From: Sphingobium yanoikuyae
GTDB lineage: Bacteria > Pseudomonadota > Alphaproteobacteria > Sphingomonadales > Sphingomonadaceae
Assembly (NCBI RefSeq): GCF_013001025.1
Contig: NZ_CP053021.1
Span: forward strand, 3,128,001 to 3,192,000
Length of the DNA stretch: 64,000 nucleotides
Direction: 5' to 3'
Made by a program: the position numbers and the translations under genes. Positions 18,197 to 27,105 of the stretch are shown here, in pieces. Within the stretch, counting starts at the first letter, position 1; each line of letters opens with the position of its first letter. The notes below the pieces were generated by a model, which worked only from the letters and a program-made list of their open reading frames with translations, was not told where the DNA came from and ran no database searches.

Positions 18197-18295
18197 CCCG
18201 TTCGCCCTGAGCGAAGTCGAAGGGCATCGCCGAACGGAGCGAGGCGCCTTCGCTTAGCTCAGGTGAAGGCTTCGACTTCGCTCAGCCCGAACGGG
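18197..18295. repeat. Imperfect inverted-repeat element, family C
   Basis: Left arm 18197-18223 and right arm 18269-18295 are inverted copies with about 25 of 27 matches; the core is CGAAGTCGAAG / CTTCGACTTCG with a CCCGTTCG end. The family is familiar from sphingomonad genomes, where translation of it gives spurious peptides containing FDFAQGE or RPERSRR. It sits in the divergent purM/DUF2066 promoter region, so it may influence both. Confidence 0.75.
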
Positions 18296-18352
18296 GAAGG
18301 TCGTGCAGGTTCGCGCTTGGCATGCGGGGCAAATCTCGCCAAAAGGACGCCC

Positions 18353-19648
18353 GTGATCCTTGCCAAGACTCTTCCCAAGACCCTGCGGCGCCTGTCGTTT
18401 CCGCCAGCGCTTGCTCTCCATGCCCTGTCCCGGCCGGCGCAGATCGCCGGCGCGGTGGGAATCGGCCTGGTCGGCGCTGCGCTGTTCGCCCAGATGGAAG
18501 GCGAACGCGGCGTCCCGCCGATCGCCAGCGGCGGCGATTATGAGGTGCGCGGCGTGAAGGTCGACGTCCAGGCCGGCAGCGCCGACGCGGCCCGCTATGC
18601 CGGCTGGCGGCTGGCCCAGCGCCAGGCGTGGAAGATGCTGTGGACCCGCACCCATGGCGGAACGGGCGTGCCCAGCCTGTCCGATTCGCAGCTCGAAGCC
18701 ATGATATCGGGCATCGAGGTCGAATATGAACAGGCCGGCCCCGGTCGCTATGTCGCGACGCTCGGCATCTTGTTCGACCGCGCGCGTACCGGCCAGTTGC
18801 TGGGCGTTTCCGGCAATGTGATGCGCTCGCCGCCGCTGCTGGTGATCCCGGTCATGTGGGACGGCGGATCGGCCGTGTCCTATGAACGGGTCAATGAATG
18901 GCAGAAGGCCTGGGCGCGTTATCGCACCGGCGACAGCGCGATCGACTATGTCCGGGTCGCGGGCTCGGTCGCCGACCCGGTATTGCTCAACGCCGGCCAG
19001 ACCGGGCGGCGCGGCCGCCTGTGGTGGCGCGTGCTGCTCGACCAATATGGCGCGGCCGATGTGGTGATCCCGATGGTGCGGCTCGACCGGCAATGGCCCG
19101 GCGGCCCGGTGACGGCAAATTTCACCGCCCGCTACGGTCCCGACAACAGCCTGATCGGCAATTTCGCGCTGCGCGCCTCGAACGACAGCGGCATCCCGCA
19201 GATGCTGGATGAGGGCGCGCGCCGGATCGACGAACTCTATATCCGCGCGCTCAATGACGGACGCCTGCGGCCCGATCCGTCACTGATCATCGAGGAACCG
19301 GTCGATCCGAGCGCGCTGGCGATCGAGAATGCGACCGAGGCGCCGATCGAGGCGGTCGACATGCCGCTGCCGACGGCCGGCGCCAGCGTCGCCAGCTTCG
19401 CGATCCAGTTCGACACGCCCGACGTCGGATCGGTCACCGCTGGCGAATCGGCCTTGCGTAGCATTCCGGGCGTCCGCTCGGCCGCGACCAGCAGCCTGGC
19501 GCTGGGGGGCACGTCGGTGATGCAGGTCAGCTTCGAAGGCACGGCCGACGCGCTGCGCACCGGATTGCAGGCGCGCGGCTACAGCGTGGCGGTATCGGGC
19601 AACACCATGCGCATCTCGCGCCGGCAGGCGCCCGCAGGACAGCCATGA
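18353..19648 (+). CDS. DUF2066-like protein of the purM-hdaA locus
   Basis: 431 residues from GTG 18353, which has AAGGA six bases upstream; the long open frame before it is translated repeat. The N terminus has one hydrophobic stretch (QIAGAVGIGLVGAALFAQ, about residues 29-47), so it is exported or membrane-anchored. The next part (ARYAGWRLAQRQAWKMLW) resembles DUF2066 proteins, which lie between purM and hda in other proteobacteria as well. The C-terminal ~80 residues form a separate small domain. It ends in ATGA overlap with hdaA. Function is unknown. Confidence 0.75.
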   Translation: MILAKTLPKTLRRLSFPPALALHALSRPAQIAGAVGIGLVGAALFAQMEGERGVPPIASGGDYEVRGVKVDVQAGSADAARYAGWRLAQRQAWKMLWTRTHGGTGVPSLSDSQLEAMISGIEVEYEQAGPGRYVATLGILFDRARTGQLLGVSGNVMRSPPLLVIPVMWDGGSAVSYERVNEWQKAWARYRTGDSAIDYVRVAGSVADPVLLNAGQTGRRGRLWWRVLLDQYGAADVVIPMVRLDRQWPGGPVTANFTARYGPDNSLIGNFALRASNDSGIPQMLDEGARRIDELYIRALNDGRLRPDPSLIIEEPVDPSALAIENATEAPIEAVDMPLPTAGASVASFAIQFDTPDVGSVTAGESALRSIPGVRSAATSSLALGGTSVMQVSFEGTADALRTGLQARGYSVAVSGNTMRISRRQAPAGQP

Positions 19649-20277
19649 GCCAGATCAGCCTGCCCTTCGAATGGCAGGGCCAGGGCGAGGAGTTTCTGGT
19701 GAGCGAGGCCAATCAACTGGCCGTTGCCCATCTAGAACGCTGGCGCAACTGGCCCGTGTCCGTGACCGTGCTGACCGGCCCGCCGCTGTCGGGCCGTTCG
19801 GCGCTGGGCCGCCAGTTCGTCGCGATGAGCGGCGGCAGCGTGATCGACGATGCCGAGGGGCAGGACGAGCATATGCTGTTCCATGCCTGGAACGAGGCGC
19901 AGACCGAGCATCGCCCGCTGCTGATGATCGGCCGCACGTCCCCGCTGCGCTGGACGGTGGCGCTGCCCGACCTGCGATCGCGGCTGGCCGGATCGCCCCA
20001 TGTCGCGATCGAGGAACCAGACGAGGCGCTGGCGCTGGCGCTGATCGAGCGGCGGCTGGGCGCGTCGGGCGCCAGCTTCGCGCCGGACCTTGCCCCCTGG
20101 CTGCTCCGGCGGATCGAGCGCAGCTATGGCGCGATTGCGGCGGTGACGGCGCTGCTGGATGAGGCATCGCTGTCATCTGGACGTAAGATTTCGGTCGCAC
20201 TGGCGAAAGAGGCCCTGCAATCTGCAGGAATCTTGCCTATAGTCCCGCCCGATCCCACCAACGACCAGCGCGAGTAA
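19645..20277 (+). CDS. hdaA: DnaA-related regulatory protein HdaA (Hda family)
   Basis: 210-residue AAA+ relative of DnaA that, with the DNA sliding clamp, promotes DnaA-ATP hydrolysis and limits re-initiation of replication. The N-terminal QISLPF matches the clamp-binding motif of Hda proteins. The P-loop is GPPLSGRS at 45-52, where the usual lysine is Arg, so nucleotide binding may differ. The length (~210-230) fits the family. It overlaps the DUF2066 gene by 4 bp and ppk1 follows after 3 bp. Confidence 0.87.
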   Translation: MSQISLPFEWQGQGEEFLVSEANQLAVAHLERWRNWPVSVTVLTGPPLSGRSALGRQFVAMSGGSVIDDAEGQDEHMLFHAWNEAQTEHRPLLMIGRTSPLRWTVALPDLRSRLAGSPHVAIEEPDEALALALIERRLGASGASFAPDLAPWLLRRIERSYGAIAAVTALLDEASLSSGRKISVALAKEALQSAGILPIVPPDPTNDQRE

Positions 20278-20280
20278 TCC

Positions 20281-22419
20281 GTGGCCGAAGCCGATCCCAT
20301 CGCCAGCCTTTCGCCCGCGGGCGAGCGCTATTTCAACCGCGAGCTTTCCTGGCTGGCCTTCAACCAGCGGGTGCTGGAAGAGGCGATGAACCGGGCCCAC
20401 CCACTGCTCGAACGGCTCCGCTTCCTGTCGATTTCGGGCGCCAATCTCGACGAATTCTTCTCCGTCCGCGTTGCCGGACTCAAGGGCCAGCAATTGCAGG
20501 ATGTCGACCTGCGGTCGGCCGACGGCCTGACGCCGGCGCAGCAGCTCGGCGCGATCACCGAAACTACGGCCAGCCTGATGCGCGCCCAGCAGAAGGTCTG
20601 GGGCGCGCTGCATGGCGAACTGGTGCAGGTCGGGATCGAGGTGATCGGTCCGTCCGCGGAAATGGATGCCGGCTGCGCCCAATGGCTGCGCGAACATTTC
20701 CTGACCCAGATCTTCCCGATCCTGACCCCCCAGGCGCTGGACCCGGCACATCCCTTTCCCTTCATCCCCAATCAGGGCCTGTCGATCGTCTTCGATCTGG
20801 AGCGCCTGTCGGACAAGCAGCCGATCCGCGAACTGGTGATGATCCCCTCCTCGCTCGCCCGCTTCGTGCGCATTCCGGGCGAACCGATGCGATACATGGC
20901 GCTGGAGGCAGTGATCCGCCGCTTCTCGGCCGATCTCTTCCCCGGCTATCGCGTCCGCAACAGCGGCGTGTTCCGCATCATCCGCGACAGCGACATCGAG
21001 ATCGAGGAAGAGGCGGAGGATCTGGTCCGCTATTTCCGCAGCGCCATCAAGCGCCGCCGCCGCGGCCGCGTGATACGCATGGAGATAGAGGAACGCATCC
21101 CCGAACCGGTCGAGGAAATGCTCCAGGACATGCTCCAGGGCCATGAGGCGATCGTGGTCGAAGTCGAGGGCTTCATCGGCATCGGTGACCTGTCCGGCAT
21201 CGTCGATGCCGACCGCCCCGACCTCAAGTTCGAACCCTATGCGCCGCGCTTTCCAGAGCGCATCCGCGAATATGGCGGCGACTGTTTCGCCGCGATCCGC
21301 GCCAAGGACATCGTCGTCCATCATCCCTATGAGGCGTTCGACGTCGTCATCTCCTTCCTGAAGCAGGCCGCGTCCGACCCGGACGTGGTCGCGATCAAGC
21401 AGACCCTCTACCGCGCGGGCAAGCAGTCGGCGATCATCCGCGCCCTGATCGACGCGGCCGAGGCCGGCAAATCGGTGACCGCCGTGGTCGAGCTGAAGGC
21501 GCGTTTCGACGAGGAACAGAATCTGATGTGGGCCGACGCGCTGGAACGCGCGGGCGTCCAAGTCGTCTATGGCTTCATCGACTGGAAGACCCATGCCAAG
21601 GTCTCGATGGTGGTGCGGCGCGAGGGCGACCAGTTCCGCAGCTACTGCCATTTCGGCACCGGCAACTATCACCCCATCACCGCGCGCATCTATACCGATC
21701 TCAGCTTCTTCACGGCTGACCCCGCCTATAGCCGCGATGCTGCCGCGCTGTTCAACTACATCACCGGCTATGTCGAGCCGCAGCGGCTGGAAAAGCTGGT
21801 CATGTCGCCCCGCGACCTGCGCGACACGCTGTGTGCCTGCATCGATGCGGAGATCGACCATGTCCGCGCCGGCCGGCCCGGCACCATCTGGGCCAAGATG
21901 AACAGCCTGGTCGACCCGGCGATCATCGAGAAACTCTATGCCGCCAGCAATGCCGGGGTGCAGATCGACCTGATCGTGCGCGGCATCTGTTGCTTGCGTC
22001 CGGGCGTTCCGGGCATGTCGGAAAATATCCGGGTGAAGTCGGTCGTCGGCCGTTTCCTGGAACATAGCCGCATCACCGTCTTCGGCAATGGCAAGGCGCT
22101 GCCGAATAACGGCGCGAAGGTCTATATCAGCTCGGCCGACTGGATGCCGCGCAACTTCGACCGCCGCGTCGAATTTCTGGCACCGGTCGAAAATCCCACC
22201 GTCCATGACCAGATTCTCGACCAGGTGATGGTCGCCAATCTGATCGACACCGAACAGAGCTGGGTGCTGGACCGCGACGGCCATTATACCCGGCTGGAGC
22301 CGGGCGACCGGCCGTTCAACCTGCACCGCTATTTCATGACCAACCCGTCGCTGTCCGGGCGCGGCGCAGCGCAGGAGCATGGCGCGGTGCCGACCCTGCG
22401 CCTGCGTGGCCGGGCCTGA
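20281..22419 (+). CDS. ppk1: Polyphosphate kinase 1
   Basis: 712 residues; reversibly polymerises the gamma-phosphate of ATP to polyphosphate. The GTG start lies 3 nt after hdaA. Domain order is as in E. coli PPK: N domain (RYFNRELSWLAFNQRVLEEA), head domain, then two phospholipase-D-like catalytic domains. The autophosphorylated histidine is in WKTHAKVSMVV, followed by the CHFGTGNYHP motif. The second catalytic-domain signatures (IRGICCLRPGVPG, ISSADWMPRNFDRRVE) are intact. The ppx gene begins 7 bp after its stop. Confidence 0.97.
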   Translation: MAEADPIASLSPAGERYFNRELSWLAFNQRVLEEAMNRAHPLLERLRFLSISGANLDEFFSVRVAGLKGQQLQDVDLRSADGLTPAQQLGAITETTASLMRAQQKVWGALHGELVQVGIEVIGPSAEMDAGCAQWLREHFLTQIFPILTPQALDPAHPFPFIPNQGLSIVFDLERLSDKQPIRELVMIPSSLARFVRIPGEPMRYMALEAVIRRFSADLFPGYRVRNSGVFRIIRDSDIEIEEEAEDLVRYFRSAIKRRRRGRVIRMEIEERIPEPVEEMLQDMLQGHEAIVVEVEGFIGIGDLSGIVDADRPDLKFEPYAPRFPERIREYGGDCFAAIRAKDIVVHHPYEAFDVVISFLKQAASDPDVVAIKQTLYRAGKQSAIIRALIDAAEAGKSVTAVVELKARFDEEQNLMWADALERAGVQVVYGFIDWKTHAKVSMVVRREGDQFRSYCHFGTGNYHPITARIYTDLSFFTADPAYSRDAAALFNYITGYVEPQRLEKLVMSPRDLRDTLCACIDAEIDHVRAGRPGTIWAKMNSLVDPAIIEKLYAASNAGVQIDLIVRGICCLRPGVPGMSENIRVKSVVGRFLEHSRITVFGNGKALPNNGAKVYISSADWMPRNFDRRVEFLAPVENPTVHDQILDQVMVANLIDTEQSWVLDRDGHYTRLEPGDRPFNLHRYFMTNPSLSGRGAAQEHGAVPTLRLRGRA

Positions 22420-22426
22420 TCGCGCG

Positions 22427-23950
22427 ATGAACTCGATGCTCAGCCGCGTGCGCGCCATGGCGGAGACCATGGCAACCTCGCCCGAACCCGCTACCGCACG
22501 CTCGGCGATCATCGACATCGGCTCCAACAGCGTCCGCCTGGTCGTCTATGACGGGCCGCGCCGCATCCCCTTCATCCTGTTCAATGAAAAGGTGATGGCG
22601 GGCCTCGGCGCTTCGCTGGCCAAGACCGGTGCGATCGAACCGGAGGCGATGGAACGCGGCCTGCGCGCCATCGGCCGCTTCGCCCATCTGTGCCGGGACA
22701 TGCGCGTCACCGACATACGCTGCGTGGCGACGGCCGCCGTGCGCGACGCCACCAATGGCGCCGAGTTCATCACCCGTGCCAAGGCGATGGGCCTGACAGT
22801 CGAACTGCTGTCGGGCGCGCAGGAGGCGATCGGCGCCGCCATGGGCGTCTTGTCGGGCATTCCCGATGCCGACGGCATTGTCGGCGACCTGGGTGGTGGC
22901 AGCCTGGAACTGGCCCGCGTGCGCAAGGGCGCGGTCGAACAGACCATCTCGCTGCCGCTGGGCGTGCTGCGCCTGCCACAGATCCGGGCCAAGGGGCCGC
23001 GTGCGCTTGATCGCTGCGTCGCCAAGATGCTGGAAAAGGCCGGCTGGCAGGCGGAACCGGACCTGCCCTTCTATCTCGTCGGCGGCTCCTGGCGCTCGCT
23101 CGCCCGCTTCGACATGCAGCTCACCCATTTCCCGCTACCGGTGGTGCATCAATATGAGATGAGCGCGGCCCGTGCCGAACAGCTCACCCGCATCATCTCC
23201 CATGTCGACAAGGGCCGGCTGAAGCAGATCCCGGCGATGACCGGATCGCGCGTGCCGACCCTGCCGGATGCCGCCGCGCTGCTGTCGGTGGTCGTGCGCC
23301 AGCTCAAGTCCAGCCGGATGATCGTGTCGGCCTATGGCCTGCGCGAAGGGCTGCTCTACGAAAATCTGCCCGACGATATCCGCGCCCATGATCCGTTGCT
23401 GGTCGCTGCCGAGGCGGAGGGCGAGGCGCAGGCCCGCTTCCGCGGTCATGGTGACCGCATCGACCGCTGGATCGCGCCGCTTTTCCCCGACGATGACAAG
23501 GATGCCCGCCGCATCCGCCGCGCCGCCTGCCTGCTGGCCGATGTCAGCTGGCGCGCCAATCCCGATTTCCGCGCCGAACGCGGCGTCGAAATCGCCCTGC
23601 ACAGCAATTGGGTCGGCATCACCGCTGCCGAGCGGGCGATGCTGGGCCAGGCGCTGCACACCCATTTCGGCGGCGATGTCGGCACCCTGCCCAACCTCGA
23701 CCGCATGGCCGGCCCCGACGCGCTGCGCCGCGCCGCACTCTGGGGCCTCGCCATCCGCCTGGCCCAGCGCCTGTCGGGCGGCGTCGAAGGCCCGCTCGCC
23801 ATTTCCCATCTGGAACGGCATGGCGACCGCATCGACCTCCACCTGCGCGACGAGGATGCCGATCTCTACGGCGAAGCGGTCGAACGCCGGCTGCGCAACC
23901 TCGCCCAGGCCATGGGCCTCAAATATCAGCTGCTCGGCGGACAGGGCTAG
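22427..23950 (+). CDS. ppx: Ppx/GppA exopolyphosphatase
   Basis: 507 residues of the ASKHA-fold Ppx/GppA family, which removes terminal phosphate from polyphosphate or converts pppGpp. The N-terminal phosphate loop is IDIGSNSVRLVVYD and the second is DLGGGSLELA. The region after residue ~320 is an HD-like C-terminal domain. ATG 22427 is chosen; an in-frame ATG at 22457 is also possible. Placement directly after ppk1 makes a synthesis/degradation pair for polyphosphate. Confidence 0.94.
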   Translation: MNSMLSRVRAMAETMATSPEPATARSAIIDIGSNSVRLVVYDGPRRIPFILFNEKVMAGLGASLAKTGAIEPEAMERGLRAIGRFAHLCRDMRVTDIRCVATAAVRDATNGAEFITRAKAMGLTVELLSGAQEAIGAAMGVLSGIPDADGIVGDLGGGSLELARVRKGAVEQTISLPLGVLRLPQIRAKGPRALDRCVAKMLEKAGWQAEPDLPFYLVGGSWRSLARFDMQLTHFPLPVVHQYEMSAARAEQLTRIISHVDKGRLKQIPAMTGSRVPTLPDAAALLSVVVRQLKSSRMIVSAYGLREGLLYENLPDDIRAHDPLLVAAEAEGEAQARFRGHGDRIDRWIAPLFPDDDKDARRIRRAACLLADVSWRANPDFRAERGVEIALHSNWVGITAAERAMLGQALHTHFGGDVGTLPNLDRMAGPDALRRAALWGLAIRLAQRLSGGVEGPLAISHLERHGDRIDLHLRDEDADLYGEAVERRLRNLAQAMGLKYQLLGGQG

Positions 23951-23971
23951 GCCGACACCGGCCGCGCCTGG

Positions 23972-24169
23972 TCAGGAAAGCGCGATCGCTTCCCGCACCA
24001 CCAGCACCGGCACGCCATCGCGCACAGGATAGGCCAGGCCCGCCGCGTCCGACACCAGCGCCTGGCGCGCGCCGTCCCAGCGCAGCGGCGTGCGCGTCAC
24101 CGGGCAGACCAGCTTGGCCAGCAGCCAGGGGTCGATCGAGGCTATCTCTTCGCTCATAATCTCGCTCAT
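23972..24169 (-). CDS. Trm112 family protein
   Basis: 65 residues with the Trm112/YcaR pattern: DPWLLAKLVCPVTRTPLRWD, then LAYPVRDGVPVLVVREA. Only one of the usual zinc-type cysteines (C22) is kept, as in many proteobacterial members. Family members partner with or stabilise methyltransferases. The gene overlaps the LON-domain gene (24166) by 4 bp and is translationally coupled to it. Confidence 0.88.
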   Translation of the reverse strand: MSEIMSEEIASIDPWLLAKLVCPVTRTPLRWDGARQALVSDAAGLAYPVRDGVPVLVVREAIALS

Positions 24170-24777
24170 TGCATCGTCGCGCCGCCGTCGCGCTCGGCGC
24201 GGCCGACAATCTGCATCAACTGGATGATCCGGTCGGCCCGCTCGCTCAGCGTGTCGGCCTCCAGCAGCGTCTGCTTGGCCGCCGGGTCGAACGGCGCGAT
24301 CTGGGCGATGCCGTTGACCAGCGCCATGTCGTCCAGCCGCGACACCGCCGTCCAGTCGACCGCATAGCCCAGCGCATCGGCAAAGCGGCGCGATTCCTGC
24401 TCCAGCGCCGCGCGCTCGACCAGATGCAGCACCTCATCCTCCGGCGCCTGCTCGACCTCCGCCTCGATCTGGCGGAACAGGGTCGACACTTCCAGCTCGC
24501 GCACCAGCCGGAACCGGGCCAGCCCGGTCAGGATGATGTTGAACCGGCCATCGTCCAGCGCCTCGATATGGCTGATCCGCCCCAGGCAGCCGACGTCGAA
24601 CAGCGGCGGCTTCTGCCCCTCGCTGCGCGGCTGGATCATGCCGATGCGCCGGTCGCGCGCCGACGCATCCTGCACCAGCGCGCGATAGCGTGGCTCGAAG
24701 ATATGCAGCGGCAGCTCCATGCCCGGCAGCAGCAGCGCGCCGGACAAGGGAAAGATCGAGATGCGCGCGCGGTTCAC
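24166..24777 (-). CDS. LON peptidase substrate-binding domain protein (no protease domain)
   Basis: 203 residues starting at GTG 24777, with AAGGA upstream. It begins with the hallmark ISIFPLSGALLLPGMELPLHIFEPRYRALV of the LON N-terminal (PUA-like) domain, then GRISHIEALDDGRFNIILTG. There is no AAA or peptidase region, as in the stand-alone family of Proteobacteria. Situated between cnoX-like and Trm112 genes, all minus strand. Confidence 0.9.
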   Translation of the reverse strand: MNRARISIFPLSGALLLPGMELPLHIFEPRYRALVQDASARDRRIGMIQPRSEGQKPPLFDVGCLGRISHIEALDDGRFNIILTGLARFRLVRELEVSTLFRQIEAEVEQAPEDEVLHLVERAALEQESRRFADALGYAVDWTAVSRLDDMALVNGIAQIAPFDPAAKQTLLEADTLSERADRIIQLMQIVGRAERDGGATMQ

Positions 24778-24792
24778 CGGCTCACCGATCCT

Positions 24793-25704
24793 TTAGGAAA
24801 ACAGAATCTGCGACAGCTTGCGGCGCTGCGCCGACACCCACGGATCTTCCAGCCCGACCGCCTCGAACAGCGTCAGCAGCTGCGTACGCGCGGCGCCGTC
24901 ATTCCAGGCCCGGTCGCGGCGCACGATCTCCAGCAGCTGCTCGGCCGCGCCATCCCGGTCGCCATTGCCCATCAGCCCGGTCGCCAGTTCGAAGCGCGCT
25001 TCATGATCGTCACCATCGGCCGCCAGCCGCGCCTCGACCCCCGACAGGTCGGCCACGGGCTTGGCATTGCGGGCCAGCGCCAGCGCTGCCTTGGCGCGCT
25101 CGATCGCCTGGTCCTTCTGCATCTCGGCGGGCAGTTCGGCGAGCAGCGCATCAGCCTCGTCCAGCTGCCCCAGCGCCACCAGCGCGCGCAGCAGGCCGCT
25201 CAGCACTTCGGCATTGTCCGGCGCGATGTCGGCAATCTGCTGGAACACCGACAGGGCACGCTCCGCCTCGCCACCGGCCAGCATCTCCTCGCCCATCGCG
25301 ATCAGCGGCGCGATCTCCTGCGCCTGCGCCTTCTCGTCCGATTCGATCGGCAACTGGCTGAGCAGCTGGTCGAGATATTGCTTCAACTGCCCCTCGGTCC
25401 GCGCCTGGCTCAGGTCCGCGACCGGCTGGCCCTGGAACACGGCATAGACGGTCGGGATCGATTGGACGCGGAACTGGCTGGCGATGAAGCCATTTTCATC
25501 GACATTCACCTTCACCAGCTTGACGCCCTTGCTGGCATAGTCGGCGCACACCTTCTCGATCACCGGCGCCAGCTGCTTGCACGGGCCGCACCATTCGGCC
25601 CAGAAGTCGACGATCACCAGGCTCGTGCGCGAAGGCTCCACCACATCCTGGCGAAACGCCTCCACGGCCGCCTTGTCGGCCTCGCTCAGTCCCAGGGTCG
25701 CCAC
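24793..25704 (-). CDS. cnoX: CnoX/YbbN-like thioredoxin with TPR-like C terminus
   Basis: 303 residues from GTG 25704 (AGGAG seven bases upstream). N-terminal thioredoxin fold with FWAEWCGPCKQ (C39, C42), so the active CxxC is retained, unlike E. coli CnoX. From about residue 130 come tetratricopeptide-like helices (VFQQIADIAPDNAEVL, LDEADALLAELP). Such proteins pass clients to chaperones under oxidative stress. First gene of the three-gene run to Trm112. The name cnoX is by family analogy. Confidence 0.87.
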   Translation of the reverse strand: MATLGLSEADKAAVEAFRQDVVEPSRTSLVIVDFWAEWCGPCKQLAPVIEKVCADYASKGVKLVKVNVDENGFIASQFRVQSIPTVYAVFQGQPVADLSQARTEGQLKQYLDQLLSQLPIESDEKAQAQEIAPLIAMGEEMLAGGEAERALSVFQQIADIAPDNAEVLSGLLRALVALGQLDEADALLAELPAEMQKDQAIERAKAALALARNAKPVADLSGVEARLAADGDDHEARFELATGLMGNGDRDGAAEQLLEIVRRDRAWNDGAARTQLLTLFEAVGLEDPWVSAQRRKLSQILFS

Positions 25705-25800
25705 GCTTCATTCTCCTGCAATGCGGTTAGTCGCCGCCGTCATACAGCGCCTTATGTGGGGCGTCACCCCTGCTGGACAAGTCGGGGCGCGCGCGCCGCC

Positions 25801-26238
25801 TTACAGGAAATATTTGAGCCGGATCGCCTGCCGCACCGGCGCGCCGCTCACTACGAACTCGGCCGACCGGAAGCTGGGCGCGCCAAAGCGGAGCACCGGA
25901 TTGCGCGAAAAGCCCACCCCCTCGCGCGGAATGCCGGCAAAGGTATCCAGCTTGCCATTGCCATTTTCGTCATGGATGATCGCGATCGCATAGTCGCCCG
26001 GCGCCAGATTGCCGAGCGGGATGGCATTGCCCGTCGTCGCCACGATCAGGTGGCGCTTGTCGGGATCCTTGCTGCAATCGGGGAAATAATCGGCCGATCG
26101 CGCCACGCAGATCAGGATGCGCCCCTTGGCCGATCGCAGCCCCTCGGCCGTCATGCTGATCGGCTGGGCCAGGTCCACCGGCGCCGCCCCCGCCAGTCCG
26201 ATCAACGCCACCACCGCAAATAGCACCCGACCGATCAC
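25801..26238 (-). CDS. DUF2141 domain exported protein
   Basis: 145 residues from GTG 26238; GGAAGGAA lies just upstream. A signal peptide (IGRVLFAVVALIGLAGAA) precedes the DUF2141 domain, recognisable by HDENGNGKLDTFAGIPREGVGFSRN split over a short span and cysteines C49/C61. The start overlaps the stop of the upstream fatty acid hydroxylase gene (GTGA), implying coupled expression. The function of DUF2141 is unknown; an envelope location is likely. Confidence 0.85.
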   Translation of the reverse strand: MIGRVLFAVVALIGLAGAAPVDLAQPISMTAEGLRSAKGRILICVARSADYFPDCSKDPDKRHLIVATTGNAIPLGNLAPGDYAIAIIHDENGNGKLDTFAGIPREGVGFSRNPVLRFGAPSFRSAEFVVSGAPVRQAIRLKYFL

Positions 26239-26975
26239 GCCTGTTCCTTCCTCAAATCGCCCCGAAATTCGCCCAGCCCCCGGTCGGTGCCGCACAGCCG
26301 GTCCCAGACGCGAAAATAGAGGCCATAATTGCACCGATATTGCTCATGATGCCGCTGATGATGGCTGGCGGTGATCAGCCAGCGGCCGATCGGCCCGCGC
26401 ACCATCCAGCGCGGAAACATCTCCCATCCCATATGGTTGGACACGCCCATGATCGTCATGATCGACAGCACCACGCCCAGCGCGCCGACATGGATCGGGA
26501 TCAGGAAGACCAAAGCCGGGATCACCACCGCCCCGGTCAGCGCCTCCCACGGATGAAAGCTCATCGCCGCCCAGGCGGTCGGTGGCCGGCTCGCATGATG
26601 GACGGCATGGGCGATGCGGAACAGCCGGGGCACGTGCATCCACCGGTGCGTCCAGTAAAACCATGTGTCATGCGCGGCGAGATAGAGCAGCACCGACACC
26701 GGCAGATACCAGAGCGGATAGCGGCCGACATCCTCATAGATGCGCGTCCACCCCCGCGCCTGCCAGCCCCAGGCGACGACACCGGCGGGAATGCCATAGA
26801 TCGCCGCCGACGCCAGCGACCAGCCAATCTCCCGCCCGATCTGCCGCCCCTGCCCGCGATAGAGGCCCGGCTGCCGCAGCCTTGTCGCCAGCGCGAAACC
26901 GCCACTGGCAATCAGATAGCGCACCCCGACGATCAGCGTCATCGCCAGCGCGGACAAGAGGATCGCAGCGACCAT
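26235..26975 (-). CDS. Sterol desaturase/fatty acid hydroxylase family membrane protein
   Basis: 246-residue di-iron membrane oxygenase of the fatty acid hydroxylase superfamily. The histidine boxes are HDTWFYWTHRWMH (102-114), HAVHH (124-127 region), a single H141, and HHQRHH (205-210). Several transmembrane segments surround them. Members hydroxylate or desaturate lipids, carotenoids or sterols. In a sphingomonad, a sphingolipid or carotenoid substrate is plausible but not shown. It is coupled to the exported DUF2141 protein. Confidence 0.87.
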   Translation of the reverse strand: MVAAILLSALAMTLIVGVRYLIASGGFALATRLRQPGLYRGQGRQIGREIGWSLASAAIYGIPAGVVAWGWQARGWTRIYEDVGRYPLWYLPVSVLLYLAAHDTWFYWTHRWMHVPRLFRIAHAVHHASRPPTAWAAMSFHPWEALTGAVVIPALVFLIPIHVGALGVVLSIMTIMGVSNHMGWEMFPRWMVRGPIGRWLITASHHQRHHEQYRCNYGLYFRVWDRLCGTDRGLGEFRGDLRKEQA

Positions 26976-27105
26976 GGCGGGGCTATAGCGGCGATTGCGG
27001 GGGAGCGGAAGCGGAGGGGGAAACGGTTGGGCAGCGCCTGTTGGACATTAATTAGTGGCGTCAGACAGCCCCAAAGCGATCGCCTAATCCAGTGGTGACG
27101 GCTAA

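Noticed and set aside
17891..18352. Upstream extension of the DUF2066 frame and a short opposite frame at 17964-18227
   Set aside because: Both read through inverted-repeat element C or purM antisense; the GTG at 18353 has a good ribosome site and gives the expected N terminus.
19645..20277. The 210-codon gene as DnaA itself or a transposon ATPase
   Set aside because: No DnaA DNA-binding domain IV is present; the clamp motif and purM-DUF2066 context fit HdaA.
20173..22527. A 784-codon minus-strand frame
   Set aside because: It is antisense to ppk1, whose motifs are complete on the plus strand.
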